Shown here: positions 23,300-34,263 of the stretch, piece by piece | Layout of the letters: the number at the start of each line of letters is the position of its first letter | How positions within the stretch are numbered: the stretch's first letter is position 1 | Origin: Furcasterigmium furcatum | Taxonomy: Eukaryota; Ascomycota; Sordariomycetes; Glomerellales; Plectosphaerellaceae | Length of the DNA stretch: 64,000 bases | Direction: 5' to 3' | Assembly: GCA_001599815.1 (NCBI GenBank) | Contig: BCIA01000006.1 | Coordinates: forward strand, 3,536,961-3,600,960 | The notes under the pieces: model-generated | What the model saw: only the letters and a program-made list of their open reading frames with translations | Told to the model about the DNA's origin: nothing | The model's database searches: none | Made by a program: the position numbers and the translations under genes

Positions 23300-25567
23300 A
23301 TGGCGACCATCTTCTCGAAGAGGGCCAAGGCCAGCAAGTATGGCACATCAGAGGAGACGACGTCGCTGTTGAGCGTCGACGTCGCACCGCTCGGCGTACC
23401 GCCCGAGGAAAAGAGATTTTGGTGGCAGCGCCGTAAGCCATATGATTTGGACGCCATCGCAACACAGGCAGGTCTTCTCTTCGCAGCGCACATCGACGAC
23501 GACGACGAACAGCAGCTTACACCTCCGTAGCCCAGCGTGTTCGATGACCCGGATATAGCAGACAGATATGAGCCTGGGCCACACTGGTAAGTCTCACCAC
23601 GGACCCCCCAAAATCAACCGGAGTTCTCAACAACCGTGCAGGGAAAACTTCCACCGCTTCGATCCCACAGCGCGCTGGACATGGGGCGAGGAGCACAGTC
23701 TCATTCGCAAGATTGACTGGCGGATCATGCTTTGGTCATGTATCATGTTCATGGCGCTCGAGCTAGACCGGGCCAACATTCAGCAGGCGTTGACGGACAA
23801 CTTTCTTGATGATCTGGGCATGACAACGAACGGTGAGCAGACGAGCACCCCCGAGCTCTCAGGCTGGGCGCAAGACCGGAGTCTCACATCTTTCTGGCAG
23901 ATTACAACCTCGGAAACACGCTCTTCAAGCTGAGCTTCCTGTGCGCCGAGTTGCCTTCGCAGCTCGTCTCGAAATGGCTCGGCCCCGATCGCTGGATCCC
24001 GGCTCAGATGGTGCTATGGAGCTGCGCGGCCAGCACCCAGTTCTGGCTGTCCTCCAGAGAGTCATTTCTCATCTTCCGAGCAGTCCTGGGGCTATTGCAG
24101 GGAGGTTTCATTGCTGATGTACGGACATCTGCTCCCCTTTTAGGGTCACCATGCTGATATTTATATTTTAGGTCGTCCTCTACTTGTCGTACTTCTACAA
24201 GCATTCTGAGCTCACGCTCCGGTTGGGTTTCTTTTGGACAGCGATGAGCTTTGCGGACATCTTGTCAGCGATTTTTGCATATGGCCTGCTTCATATGAGA
24301 GGCGTTGAGGGGCAGGCGGGGTGGAGGTGGCTGTTCCTTGTTGAGGTGAGCTGGTTCTGGCGTGGTTTGGGTGCCTCGTGCTGACATGGTTTTCTCAAGG
24401 GTCTCATCACCATGGTTGTCGGCGTTCTCGGTTTTCTACTCATGCCAGCTGGGCCGTGTCAGACAGCGAGCTGGTTTCGTGGACCGAAGGGCTGGTTCAC
24501 TCCACGGTAAGAATGGGATGGTTTGTCCCCATCCAATATTCTTCTCTGCTAACATGGAGCAGAGAGGAGATCATCATGGTGAACAGGGTCATCAGAGACG
24601 ACCCGAGCAAGAGCGACATGCATAACCGCGAGGCCCTCACTCCTCGACATCTATGGGACAGCTTGAAGGACTTCGATCTTTGGTGGGTAGCTCTGCACAA
24701 TTTCCTAATCAGTCATCTCATTTACTGACCGTTTGTCTAGGCCTCTCTACCTGATCGGTCTCACATTTGAGCTGCCGATGCGGCCAGCTAGCTTATACAT
24801 GACTCTTACCCTTCGAGGGCTGGGGTTCACAACCTTCCAGGCCAATCTTCTCAGCATCCCTGAGAAAGTCGGACACAGTGAGTTCAAAAGTCCATAGACA
24901 GACCCGACTCAATACTGATAAACTCCAGTCATCATGATGCTCGGCATCACCTACCTCGCTGAAGCTGCAAAGGACCTCAGCTTGGTTTCCATGATCGGCC
25001 AATTATGGGCCTTGCCCTTCCTAATATTCCTCAACTTGGTCGATATTGAGGGTCTGAACCGTTGGGTCCTCTACACGGTGATCACCCTACTGCTCATCTA
25101 TCCCAACGGTGAGTCTTCCGAGAGCCTGAGACTGATGTCTCCTCAGAGTCACTGACGATCGCCAGCCCATCCCATTCAAGTCGGTTGGAACTCTCGCAAC
25201 TCCAATGCTGTCCGCTCCCGAACCGTCTCGGCAGCATGCTACAACATGTTTGTCCAAGGAAGCGGCATCATCGCCTCGAACATATACCGCGAGGGTAAGC
25301 CACCATTCTGGTCATCCAACTGAATGTGGAACATGCTGACATGGTCATGTAGACGACGCACCCCGTTACGAGCGTGGCAACAGATGGCTCCTCATCATTG
25401 CCTGCTTCAACATCGTTCTCTACCTTCTCGTCAAGGCCTACTACGTCCGACGCAATCGCCAGCGAGACCGCGTATGGAGTGCCATGTCTGAGGATCAGCG
25501 ACTCGCATACCTCGCCACGACGACTGACGAGGGGAACAAGAGATTGGATTTCCGCTTCTCGCATTAG
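23300..25567 (+). CDS. MFS permease, anion:cation symporter family
   Basis: Eleven exons: 23300-23467, 23531-23586, 23642-23832, 23901-24118, 24172-24345, 24400-24506, 24563-24682, 24741-24877, 24929-25108, 25166-25294 and 25353-25567. They encode about 564 residues and all phases close. The first intron is of the GC-AG class (CAG then GCAGGT). It alone restores the family segment DLDAIATQPSVFDDP, because the neighbouring GT donor would shift into a stop. Family motifs include RKIDWRIMLW, DRANIQQA, DYNLGNTLF and LPSQLVSKWLGPDRWIP. Such permeases (Seo1/Dal5 relatives) carry organic acids, vitamins or sulfonates. One exon ends in an AAG acceptor. It lies next to the Zn2Cys6 regulator, in the same orientation. 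Confidence 0.9.
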
Positions 25568-26046
25568 ACGCTTTATGACTGATGAGGTACCATGGGGAAT
25601 CCCACGTGGTCGCCTGTGACGATGACGAACGAGGTTCCAATAACGCCAAGGACATGACTGAGTTAAACGTTTTGCATTTGCGCCTGGAAGGCTTTTGATA
25701 TTTCTACATGTTTTGACGCTGTCACCTCTGCCCCGACAGACGTTGCTCTTGGAGAAGCTGCATCAAGCGAGGCTAGCACGGATCGGGGTCGACAGCGGCA
25801 AGATATTCGTCCGTATAGATGTCAGCATTGCGTTTCTTCACTTCACAAGAGTGTATTTCCTGCAAATAGTTTCAGCCAAGCTCGTATTGCACCGGCCAGT
25901 GACTCAGACCGGATTCATATGCGGCGATGTGACATGGGCATACATCGATTAAAAAGGATTTTACTCTACAGCATCCCTGAGAATCGAACCCGTGTGTTTA
26001 CTCTGATATGTTCCCTCCTTAGGTCCAGAACCCCATCCCTGCGAAG
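25568..26046. other. Intergenic region, no gene seen
   Basis: It holds 3' flank of the permease and the upstream region of the beta-helix gene. A minus-strand GGTTCGATTCT, like a tRNA B box, occurs near 25983, but no cloverleaf can be folded around it. Confidence 0.5.
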
Positions 26047-27771
26047 ATGAATTCCTTCTTCGTGTCCCCCGATGGCTGTGACGATCACCCTGGCACAGAA
26101 TCGCAACCGTTTAAGACCCTCGAGCGAGCGCACAGGGACGCTCAAACGGCCCCAGAAGACGCGGTCGTTTTCCTTCGTGGAGGAACCTACCAGCTCGCCG
26201 GTCCGTGGCGGATCACATGTGGTGGTGAGAAGCACATCACCTACCAAGCTTTCGGCTGGGGCGGTCCAGACGAAGAGAAACCGGTCATTTCCGGTGGTCG
26301 CTGTATTACCAACTGGGTAGTTGGAGCTGATTGCTGGCAAGCGGACCTCGGTGGCGTTGACTTCCACCAGCTCTACATCAACGAAGAAAAGGTCGACATC
26401 GCGAGGGTCAACACACTGCCGGGAAACTGGGAGAGGACTGAGACCGGGTACAAGATAGACACTGTTCTCGACCTTCACGCCCCGAGTTCGGTTCAGTTCG
26501 TGTACCATGGTATCTATCCCTGGACCGAAGCTCGCCTCAATGTTGCCAGCATCGAGCACGACGACGACGGCACAACGATCACCATGGCCACGCCGGGATG
26601 GGAACGAGCCGATTTGCTGTACAACTACTCGTGGGATACGACGGTGCAGCACGGCCCGCAAAATCCAACTCGGCTCGAGAACGACCTGAGCTTCCTTCGA
26701 GACCCGGGGACCTTCGTAGTGGACAGGTCCAGAGACGGGGAGCACACCTTGTACTACAAGCCACGCCCTGGGGAGACCCCGGATAACACTCACGTTGAGG
26801 CTCCCACTTTGCAGCAACTCATCACACTCCAAGGGGCCAGGAACCTGACCTTCAGGGGCGTCACATTCACAAAGGCAACCTGGCTGCAGCCCGAGGAGGG
26901 TTTCCTCCACTACTATGGCCACTTCTACTACGCCGGAGAGGGCTCCATCGACAAAGTCGTCCTCGGGGGCGATGGGGACAACTGGGTCATGGTTCCTAGC
27001 GAGATGGAGGGGATTGGTGCTTGTCTCGAGCTTTCCGAGACCGCCAACGTCCGTTTCGAGAGCTGTAACTTCAACAGACTGGGAGGCGCGGCGATCGGCT
27101 CCAAGGGTTGCAGGGATGTCCACATCGCGAACTGCGTTCTTGAGGATCTGCCGTCGCTCGGCATATCTCTCTCTGACACCCGCAACGCCCGAGTCCATGA
27201 TACACTGATCACTCGGAATGGCCTTGACTTCCCCGGATCTCCGGCCATTTCGATACAACGCACAAAGGACTGCGTCTTCTCCCACAACGAAATCAACGAC
27301 ACGAGCCACAGCGGCATCATCCTCGCCACCAACCACGGCCTGCGTATCACTAACAGCCTCATCTCGAAGACGATGGGGAAACTGGCCGATGGCGGGGGCG
27401 TCCACATCGCCAACTCTCAGGGGGACTCCTTCGAGACGGGCTTGTTGTTCCGGGAAAATGTTGTTGTCGATGTGAGGACCGAGTACAATACTGCGATCTA
27501 CACCGATGACGCAAGCAAGTGGGTGACGATCGAGGACAACGTCGTCAAGAGAGCTGATTCAGTGCTCACTTTCGAAGCGACGCCTCCCATAGATCACATC
27601 ATCTACCGAGGAAACTTCTGGGACAAGGGGCCGGAAATGCCGGTCGAGATGCCGAGCGGCATCCTGTACGAGAACAATAGGGTGATCGAGGACGAGGAAG
27701 AGCTTGGTGAGGCTGCGAAAGCGATCTATGGCAACGCGGGCATTCGCGCCAGGCGACCTTTTGAGGTCTAA
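26047..27771 (+). CDS. Right-handed parallel beta-helix protein, intronless
   Basis: A single uninterrupted frame of 574 residues. It opens with FFVSPDGCDDHPGTESQPFK, the entry motif of bacterial-type beta-helix proteins. Then come repeated coils with N-x-F-x-G or N-x-x-F stretches (RNLTFRGVTFTKA, ANVRFESCNF, DVHIANCVLEDL, DCVFSHNEIND, ENVVVDV). Relatives are polysaccharide lyases or glycosidases, often with unknown substrate. There is no signal peptide at the N-terminus, unusual for a carbohydrate-active fungal protein. The lack of introns contrasts with neighbours that have up to ten. Transfer from bacteria is plausible but unproven. No catalytic residues are assigned. Confidence 0.8.
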   Translation: MNSFFVSPDGCDDHPGTESQPFKTLERAHRDAQTAPEDAVVFLRGGTYQLAGPWRITCGGEKHITYQAFGWGGPDEEKPVISGGRCITNWVVGADCWQADLGGVDFHQLYINEEKVDIARVNTLPGNWERTETGYKIDTVLDLHAPSSVQFVYHGIYPWTEARLNVASIEHDDDGTTITMATPGWERADLLYNYSWDTTVQHGPQNPTRLENDLSFLRDPGTFVVDRSRDGEHTLYYKPRPGETPDNTHVEAPTLQQLITLQGARNLTFRGVTFTKATWLQPEEGFLHYYGHFYYAGEGSIDKVVLGGDGDNWVMVPSEMEGIGACLELSETANVRFESCNFNRLGGAAIGSKGCRDVHIANCVLEDLPSLGISLSDTRNARVHDTLITRNGLDFPGSPAISIQRTKDCVFSHNEINDTSHSGIILATNHGLRITNSLISKTMGKLADGGGVHIANSQGDSFETGLLFRENVVVDVRTEYNTAIYTDDASKWVTIEDNVVKRADSVLTFEATPPIDHIIYRGNFWDKGPEMPVEMPSGILYENNRVIEDEEELGEAAKAIYGNAGIRARRPFEV

Positions 27772-29818
27772 GGAGTATGGTAGACTGGAGGAGGAACAAG
27801 AGCGCATAGGTCCGATCATTCAGGGCAGTAGTTCCAAATTGCAAGAGCATTACAAAGCCCGGAGAGGTCAACCGATGGCGGCAGTCGGATGTCTCGTGGA
27901 GCGACCGAGTCTAACCGGCCAGCGCGGACGGGTATCCAATGTTGCGCGTGAAGGCCGGCGGCTAGAAAATCGGGGATTGGCGATCTCGCATGGTAGTCGC
28001 GCGGCTGTCCAAGAATAGAGCAGCGATCAGCGATCAAAGATCAGCGAGACCAAGGCCGCCTATTTAGGCCAGCTGAGATGCCTCGCGTCGAAGCCACAGA
28101 CTCGCCTGCGAGGTTCTTGCCAGCTGATGAAGCCATCATGGTCGGAAAATCCCTAGGAAAGCGTGTGAAAGGTCATCGATAGACATGTAGTCATCTTGAA
28201 ACAGCGATGGGCTGGGCGGTGGCGCAGGAGAAAATGTCACAGTTCCGAATAGATTCGACCGTTGGAATTTCAGGCGGGCAGTTCCCTGCATCATCCTTTG
28301 GACGAGAGGGACGCGCCGGACGCCGGTGGCGGCGGTTTGCCGACGCGAGGGCGGCTGTCGCCCAAGTGTCTGTCGACGGCGGCCTCAGCGATGAATGCCG
28401 TGAACGAATGGCGGCTATGGCTGAGAATATGAAAACGGACGAGAAAATGATGTCCAGAGGAGGCTCGGAAAATGGTCAACGAGAGGAGGGCGTCAAGACC
28501 CCAGACGCTGTCAGCCAATGAGTCCCTGTCGACCACAGCCAGCGGCTCGATGACTTTCGGCGAATCACACAACAGGATTATGCCCTGAAGGCAGGCGCAT
28601 CGCGGGCTCCAGGTGCCCCTGCCGCCGAAATCCAGGGACGGCGTCTCAGGATCTGCGGGGCGGCCGGCCCTGATTCGACAACGCCCCCCCAGGCCTGCAG
28701 GGGCATGTTTTGGAGCCAGCTTTCCTTCACCATTTTCTCTCCTGGCAACTTCACTTCTTCCGGATCAAGAGACCCTGTCCTAGATCGTCCGATTCTCCCA
28801 AAGTCCGTCCGTCGCCTGCCATCTGAACTCCGGATACGATGCTGTGCGCATTGATGAACTGGTCTCCATTCACGCTGGACACGTCGTATCCAGGCGGCAG
28901 CAAGCGAATCGCGCATCTTGGTCGATCATGACGGACGACAGGCCGGCGCGGGGGACACCTCCAGTCCCGATTCGTCGTGACGATTCTCCTCACCCAACCA
29001 TCTCAGTGCAAGATGGCCGCGGCCATGTCCAAAAACAGAATGACAGGCTCTGTGCCGATGCTCCTCAGAGACGCTTCTGCAGCGGCTCTTGGCCGGGAGG
29101 GGGCTGCTGGCATCGGGCAACCCTCGCAGCGTCTCTCTCAGCGCTTGCCACCAACACATGCCGTCCATGCCGGCCGGCTCACCGTCCACGTCCAGAGCCT
29201 CGTTCGTCATCATGCTGGACCCCTGCCTTCTGGATCTCCCTCCCACTTCCTTCTGTCGACTTGATTCGACCAGAGGCAACGCTGTCCCTGGCCCCCTGAG
29301 AGCCTCCACACCACGACCCCTGGCTAATGTCCGTCGATGCAGCCCACCACACCACCTCTCTCAGTGAGGATGGAGCTCGATGCTGGTCCCTCCCTGCCCA
29401 AGGAAGTTCACTCGCGGCATGGTGCGACCCTCGATATAAGTCCCTTTGCCGCCCTGTCCGGCCCGTTGCCGCATCATGTTCATTCTTGCAAAGTAGTCGT
29501 CTCTTTGTTTGTCAGTCTTGTTCGCCCAAGACATTTCACTTTCCTCTCTTTTTTCATTCTGTGCTTCACTTCTTTCGAACGTGTTCACTACTTGAATCAC
29601 GGCCATTCTTTCAAGGCTTGTTATTACAATCGTCACGCCTTTGACCACAAGCTTCTTTTCACTCCGTTGACGGAGTCTCGACTCCAAGCCCGTCGCTCTA
29701 CATTAATAGCTGGGCTTGAACCGATTTCCATTCTTGTTTGCAACTCGACTTGCTTCACACTCGCTGTCAGCATCGTCATACATTCGACCATCGTGTATAC
29801 CCAACATTTGCTATAGTC
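27772..29818. other. 2-kb intergenic region with pyrimidine-rich promoter
   Basis: I find no supported gene. Small repeats of AGCGATC occur around 28019-28047. A strongly CT-rich stretch at about 29535-29577 is typical of fungal core promoters and probably belongs to the GH16 gene. Confidence 0.5.
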
Positions 29819-32746
29819 ATGGTATCATCAATCGCTTCTGCCGTCACATCGGCAGTCTTGTTCTCCGCAGCCGCCAGCGCTGCGTCGTACCAGCTTTTCG
29901 ACTCTTACACCTCGGAAAACTTCCTGGACAAGTTCCAGCCCTTCGTGGTAGGTGGCCAGGTGGTCTGTGTCACGGCCAAGGGCGTTTGCTGATTCTTCCC
30001 AGAGCGATCACACCTCTGACAACTACAACGATGTCGACCCGTAAGTACCGAAGATGGCACTGCTTTCAAAGAGAATGTATTACCAGAGAAGTATCTAACA
30101 TGTTGAACTAGAACAAGCGGCTACGTCAGCTACAAGAGCGTCGCCGAAGCACAAGAGCTGGGCATCCTGAAGACCGTCGGCGATGAGTGGTACATGGGCG
30201 TCGATACCAAGTCGACCCTCGATCCCTCCGGCATTGGCCGCGCCAGTGTTCGCCTCGAGTCCACTCAGAAGTACAACAAAGGCCTCTTCATCGCCGACTT
30301 TTCCCATCTTCCCAAGCCCACCTGCGGCACCTGGCCTGCCTTCTGGACTGTCGGCCTCCCCTGGCCCCAGGGTGGAGAGATCGACATCTATGAGGCCTGG
30401 AACCTCGACGCATCCTCTCGCTTCGTCATGCACACTGACGCCTCGGTCGGCAGCTGCGGTATCGATGGCGAGGATATGACCGCTGAGATGAACAAGCCCA
30501 ACTGCGCCGGCGATGCTCCTGGCCAAGGATCCGGAGAGGGCTGTGCTGCTTTCGACTCTTCCGCCCCTTACGCCTCCAGCAAGGGTGGCGTCTACGCCAT
30601 GGAGTGGACCGACAGTGCCATCAAGATCTGGGCCTTCACTCACGATCAAGTTCCCGAAGATCTCGCGACAAACCCTAACCCGGACAACTGGGGCACTCCC
30701 CGCTACCGCAGTGCCAACTGTGAGGTCGGCAAGGTGTTCGACGACGCTCAGCTCATCATGAACATTGGCTTCTGTGGTGTTGCCGGCCACGAAGGCCAGT
30801 GGGACGAGTGTGCCGCCGCTACTGGCGAGACCGACTGCCCCGTCTACGTCGCCAACAACCCCAAGGCTTTCAAGTCCAGCTACTTCCAGGTCCGCTCCAT
30901 CAAGGTCTACCAGCTCGGCGAGGGCAAGGGCGACGATGAATCCGAGGGCGAAACCGAGACCCCTGTGAAGTCCTCTGGCCTTCCCGTGAAGCCTTCCGGC
31001 CCTCTCGCCTCGTCGGTTGGTTATGACCTGCCCGAGGAGACCAAGGAACCCGAAGAGACCCCCAACCCTCCTGCTTCGTCTGTCGGCTATGATTTGCCCG
31101 AGGAGAGCAAGGAGGCCGAAGAGACCCCCAACCCTCCTGCTTCGTCTGTCGGCTATGATTTGCCCGAGGAGAGCGAGGAGCCCGAAGAGACCCCCGAGCC
31201 GGAGCCGACGGACGAGTGCCCTTCTTCGGAGCTTCCTGACACTTCTGAGGAGACCACCTCCGACGCCCTCCCTTTGCCTCCCGTCGAGACCCCTCCCCCA
31301 ACCTCCTCTGAGCGTCTCACCACGTTGACCCTCACGGAAACCTCGATTGCGACCATCACGTCCTGCCCTCCTGAAGCTGCTGCCGATTGCCCCGGCCTCA
31401 TCGGATCCACGACTGAAATCGTGGTTGTCACCACCACAGTCTGCCCCGTGACTGATGTCCCCACCACACTGACCGTGACGCGAACCACTGTCAAGACGGC
31501 GACGAGCTGCGCGCCCGAGGTCCCAGACTGCCCGAATCAGCCTACGACCGTCATCGAGACCGAGGTCATCGAGACGACAACCCCCGTGCCCGTCACCGAG
31601 CCGAAGTCGACCCCGGTCGAGACACAGTCTAACGCGCTGCCTGTGCCTTCCAACCCGGCCCCGGAGAGCTCAAAGGTGCCCGAGGATACCATTCCCCCTC
31701 CGTCAGAGGAGACTGTTCCCCCCGCACCCGAGGAGACTCCCGAACAGACCCCCTCTTCGCCGGTTTACGAGCCCCCAGAGGAGTCTCCCGTTTCCGAGCC
31801 CCCGCAGCAAACCACGTCTGACGCCCTGCCCACGCCTCCTCCTGTCGCGAGCGAGACACCGACAACAACATCGGAGCGTCTGACCACTCTCACCATCACT
31901 GACTCGATCACTTCAACCATCACGTCGTGCCCCCCTGAGGTGGAGACGGACTGCCCGGCCGTTGGCACCACTGTGGTTGTCGTGGTCACGACCACCATCT
32001 GCCCTGTCACCGATGTTGCCACAACCTTGACAATCTCCAAAACGAAGGTCAACACAATCACCAGCTGCCCCCCGGAGATTCCCGACTGCCCTGGCGTCCC
32101 GACCACGATCATTGAGACCGAGATCATCGAGACCACCACGCCGGTGCCCGTGACGGAGTCGACCACCACCAGTGTGCTGCCTGAACAACCGACCTCGAAG
32201 ACTCCTCCTGCAACTACCGCTTACATTCCGCCTCCCACGCCCGAGAAGCCGGGCCAGCCAGAGAAGCCTGTGCCAGAGCAGCCTGTCCCCGAGCAGCCTG
32301 TCCCCGAGCAACCCACGCCCGAGCAGCCTACACCCGAGCAGCCCGTGCCTGAACAGCCTGTTCCCGAGCAGCCCACTCCAGAGCAGCCCGTGCCTGAGCA
32401 GCCTGTCCCCGAGCAACCCACGCCCGAGCAGCCTNCNCCCGAGCAGCCCGTGCCTGAACAGCCTGTCCCCGAGCAGCCCACTCCAGAGCAGCCCGTGCCT
32501 GAGCAGCCCGTCCCTGAGACACCCGTTTCGCAGACTGTGCCGGTGCCTCCTACGCTTCCCACCACGCTGCTCACGGAATCCTTTGTCGCGACCTTCACCC
32601 CTCCCCTGCCCATCAACAGCGACTTCCCTACCGAGAGCACAACTCCGGATTTCCCCTTCCCGGCGCACGGAGGTCCACGCCTTGGCGCTGGAGCTCTGAC
32701 TCTGGCTGCTGGGATCGCTGCTGGTGTCGCCGCAGTGTTGCTGTGA
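29819..32746 (+). CDS. Secreted GH16 endo-beta-glucanase with repeat-rich stalk and GPI-type C-terminus
   Basis: Three exons, 29819-29947, 30003-30040 and 30112-32746, encode about 933 residues. A signal peptide (VTSAVLFSAAASAAS) precedes a GH16 domain of roughly residues 22-325. The catalytic motif GEIDIYE places the nucleophile at E145 and the acid/base at E150. It would cut mixed or 1,3-beta-glucans in the wall or environment. A long stalk follows: three copies of a 22-residue SSVGYDLPEE unit, two copies of a cysteine-containing module of about 100 residues (each with ITSCPPE and VTTT-C-PVTD), and sixteen [VT]PEQP pentapeptides. The C-terminus has a hydrophobic GPI-anchor-like tail. Ambiguous bases at 32435 and 32437 make one residue unknown. 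Confidence 0.92.
31007..31204 (+). repeat. Three 66-bp tandem coding repeats
   Basis: In-frame copies encode a 22-residue unit starting ASSVGYDLPEE. The third copy diverges toward its end. They begin the stalk of the GH16 protein. Confidence 0.85.
32270..32509 (+). repeat. Sixteen 15-bp tandem repeats coding [VT]PEQP
   Basis: Sixteen perfect pentapeptide units without a gap. Valine- and threonine-headed units alternate in a higher-order V-V-T pattern of 45 bp. The N bases fall in the twelfth unit, where the assembly was probably uncertain. Confidence 0.9.
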
Positions 32747-33220
32747 GGCGAGAACTGCATAATTTCATTCGTATTACATTGCAAGATAGGGTATGTACGC
32801 AGAAAACAGGCGCAGATGTCGTCAAAGGACATATGGAAATTGGACATATCATGGATACTGGTAATGAGCATGCTGGCGTAATTTCGCTGAAGCCACTGGT
32901 GTCTTCGATGCGGTAGAGATGGTTTTATTTGGTCTTTTATACCCATAAACGGTAGTTCACATGTTGTTTGACTCTTTTCTGCTCGTCTCTGGTGAAACTT
33001 GCCATGCCGCGTGCTGCCTACTCCGTCCCATTATTAATTCTTCATTCTGATCTGACGCTGGACCTGGCGATGCAGAGGTCGATGTACTGCGTCTGAAACA
33101 CTCCCCCATGCCTTGCTACTCATCCTTCTTCCACCAACAGTGAGATTAAGATACAAACATAGAGATTATGGCAATTTCGATGCACCTATATGCCCTTCGG
33201 CTTTTCCCTGGATTTCACGT
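32747..33220. other. Convergent intergenic region, no gene seen
   Basis: 3' flanks of the GH16 and aquaporin genes. Confidence 0.55.
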
Positions 33221-34263
33221 TTAAGGAGTCGAAGCGGGGCCGGGCTTGGCCTGCTCAACATCCGAGTAGGGGGAATGGGGCGCCTTGTAGCCATCGTCGT
33301 CCTGGCCGGGGTTGCACTCGTGGTATCTCATGTTCTTCAGCAGGGCGTAGAATGCACACGCAAGAAGAGCGCCTAGAATTGGCCCCAGGAAGTAAATCCA
33401 GAAGTACCCGGGGAACGAAGTGTTGACGATGGCCGGGCCGAGCGAACGGGCGGGGTTGAGTGAGCCACCGGTGTAGAAGACTCCTGTATACGGGGTAAGC
33501 GTCTCGCCGCTCAAAAAGACTCAGCAAATGGAGTGTGGTAGGGGAAGCCATACCGATGAGTTCGCAGAGGAAGAAGGTCAGTCCGATGCAGATGGGAGCC
33601 AGGAACGTGGAGCGGTGCTTCTCGACAGCCAACATCAAGATGACGAAGATCAGCTGTGCGGTGAGGAACACTTCAATGAAGAGACCTTGGGCAGTGTTCG
33701 CGTTGCCCCCGAGGAGTGTGTCAACCGGCATTGCACCCGGGAAGAGTGTGTAGACAACACCAGCTGCAGCGAGGGCTCCCAGGAACTGAGCTGGGATAAC
33801 GAAGAGGGCACGGACGACGGGAAGACCGCCGCAGATCATGAGAGCGAGCGTGACCTGTTGACAAAAGTGAGCTGAATGCGGCATGGAAAAGCGCGTCTGA
33901 ACATGTACTTACGCAGGGGTTGAAAAGACCACCGGTGACGCGATAGAAAGCCCATACGTTCGCCGTCAGGGAGACGCCGAAAGACAGGGCGATGAAGATG
34001 AGGGCGGCAGGGTTCGGGTCCGAGCCCTTCGGAGGTTTCGGAGTGTTGGCAATCTGGGTCCCAGCGAAGGAGAAGAAGAGGAACAGAAAAGTGCCGACGA
34101 ATTCGCCGAGCATGGCGACGATATTGTTCCTCGTGTTATCAGGGACACGAAGCATAGGAAGAGGCCCAGGAGCCCCGGCTGAGTGCCCATTGGTTTCCGA
34201 GGGGTTAGAACGCCCGGAGAGGACGCGCCGGAAAGGGCCACGCTTGGGAGTAGTAGAAGGCAT
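33221..34263 (-). CDS. Aquaporin (MIP family) with NPC and NPA boxes
   Basis: Three exons, 34263-33913, 33854-33554 and 33483-33221, encode about 304 residues. A hydrophilic N-terminus of about 45 residues leads to six membrane helices. The first pore box is GGLFNPCVTLAL, split by intron 1 exactly after the cysteine codon, so NPC replaces the usual NPA. The second box is standard, GGSLNPARSLGPA. The segment GEFVGTFLFLFFSFAGTQ is typical of helix 1. The GGSLNPARS context without the D of aquaglyceroporins points to a water channel rather than a glycerol facilitator. The membrane (plasma or vacuolar) is not evident. Confidence 0.9.

Noticed and set aside
25975..25998. tRNA B-box-like GGTTCGATTCT on the minus strand
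   Set aside because: The T-stem does not pair and no acceptor, D or anticodon arm can be placed around it.
25966..27405. 479-codon antisense frame over the beta-helix gene
   Set aside because: No family signature. The sense frame is longer and has clear beta-helix motifs.
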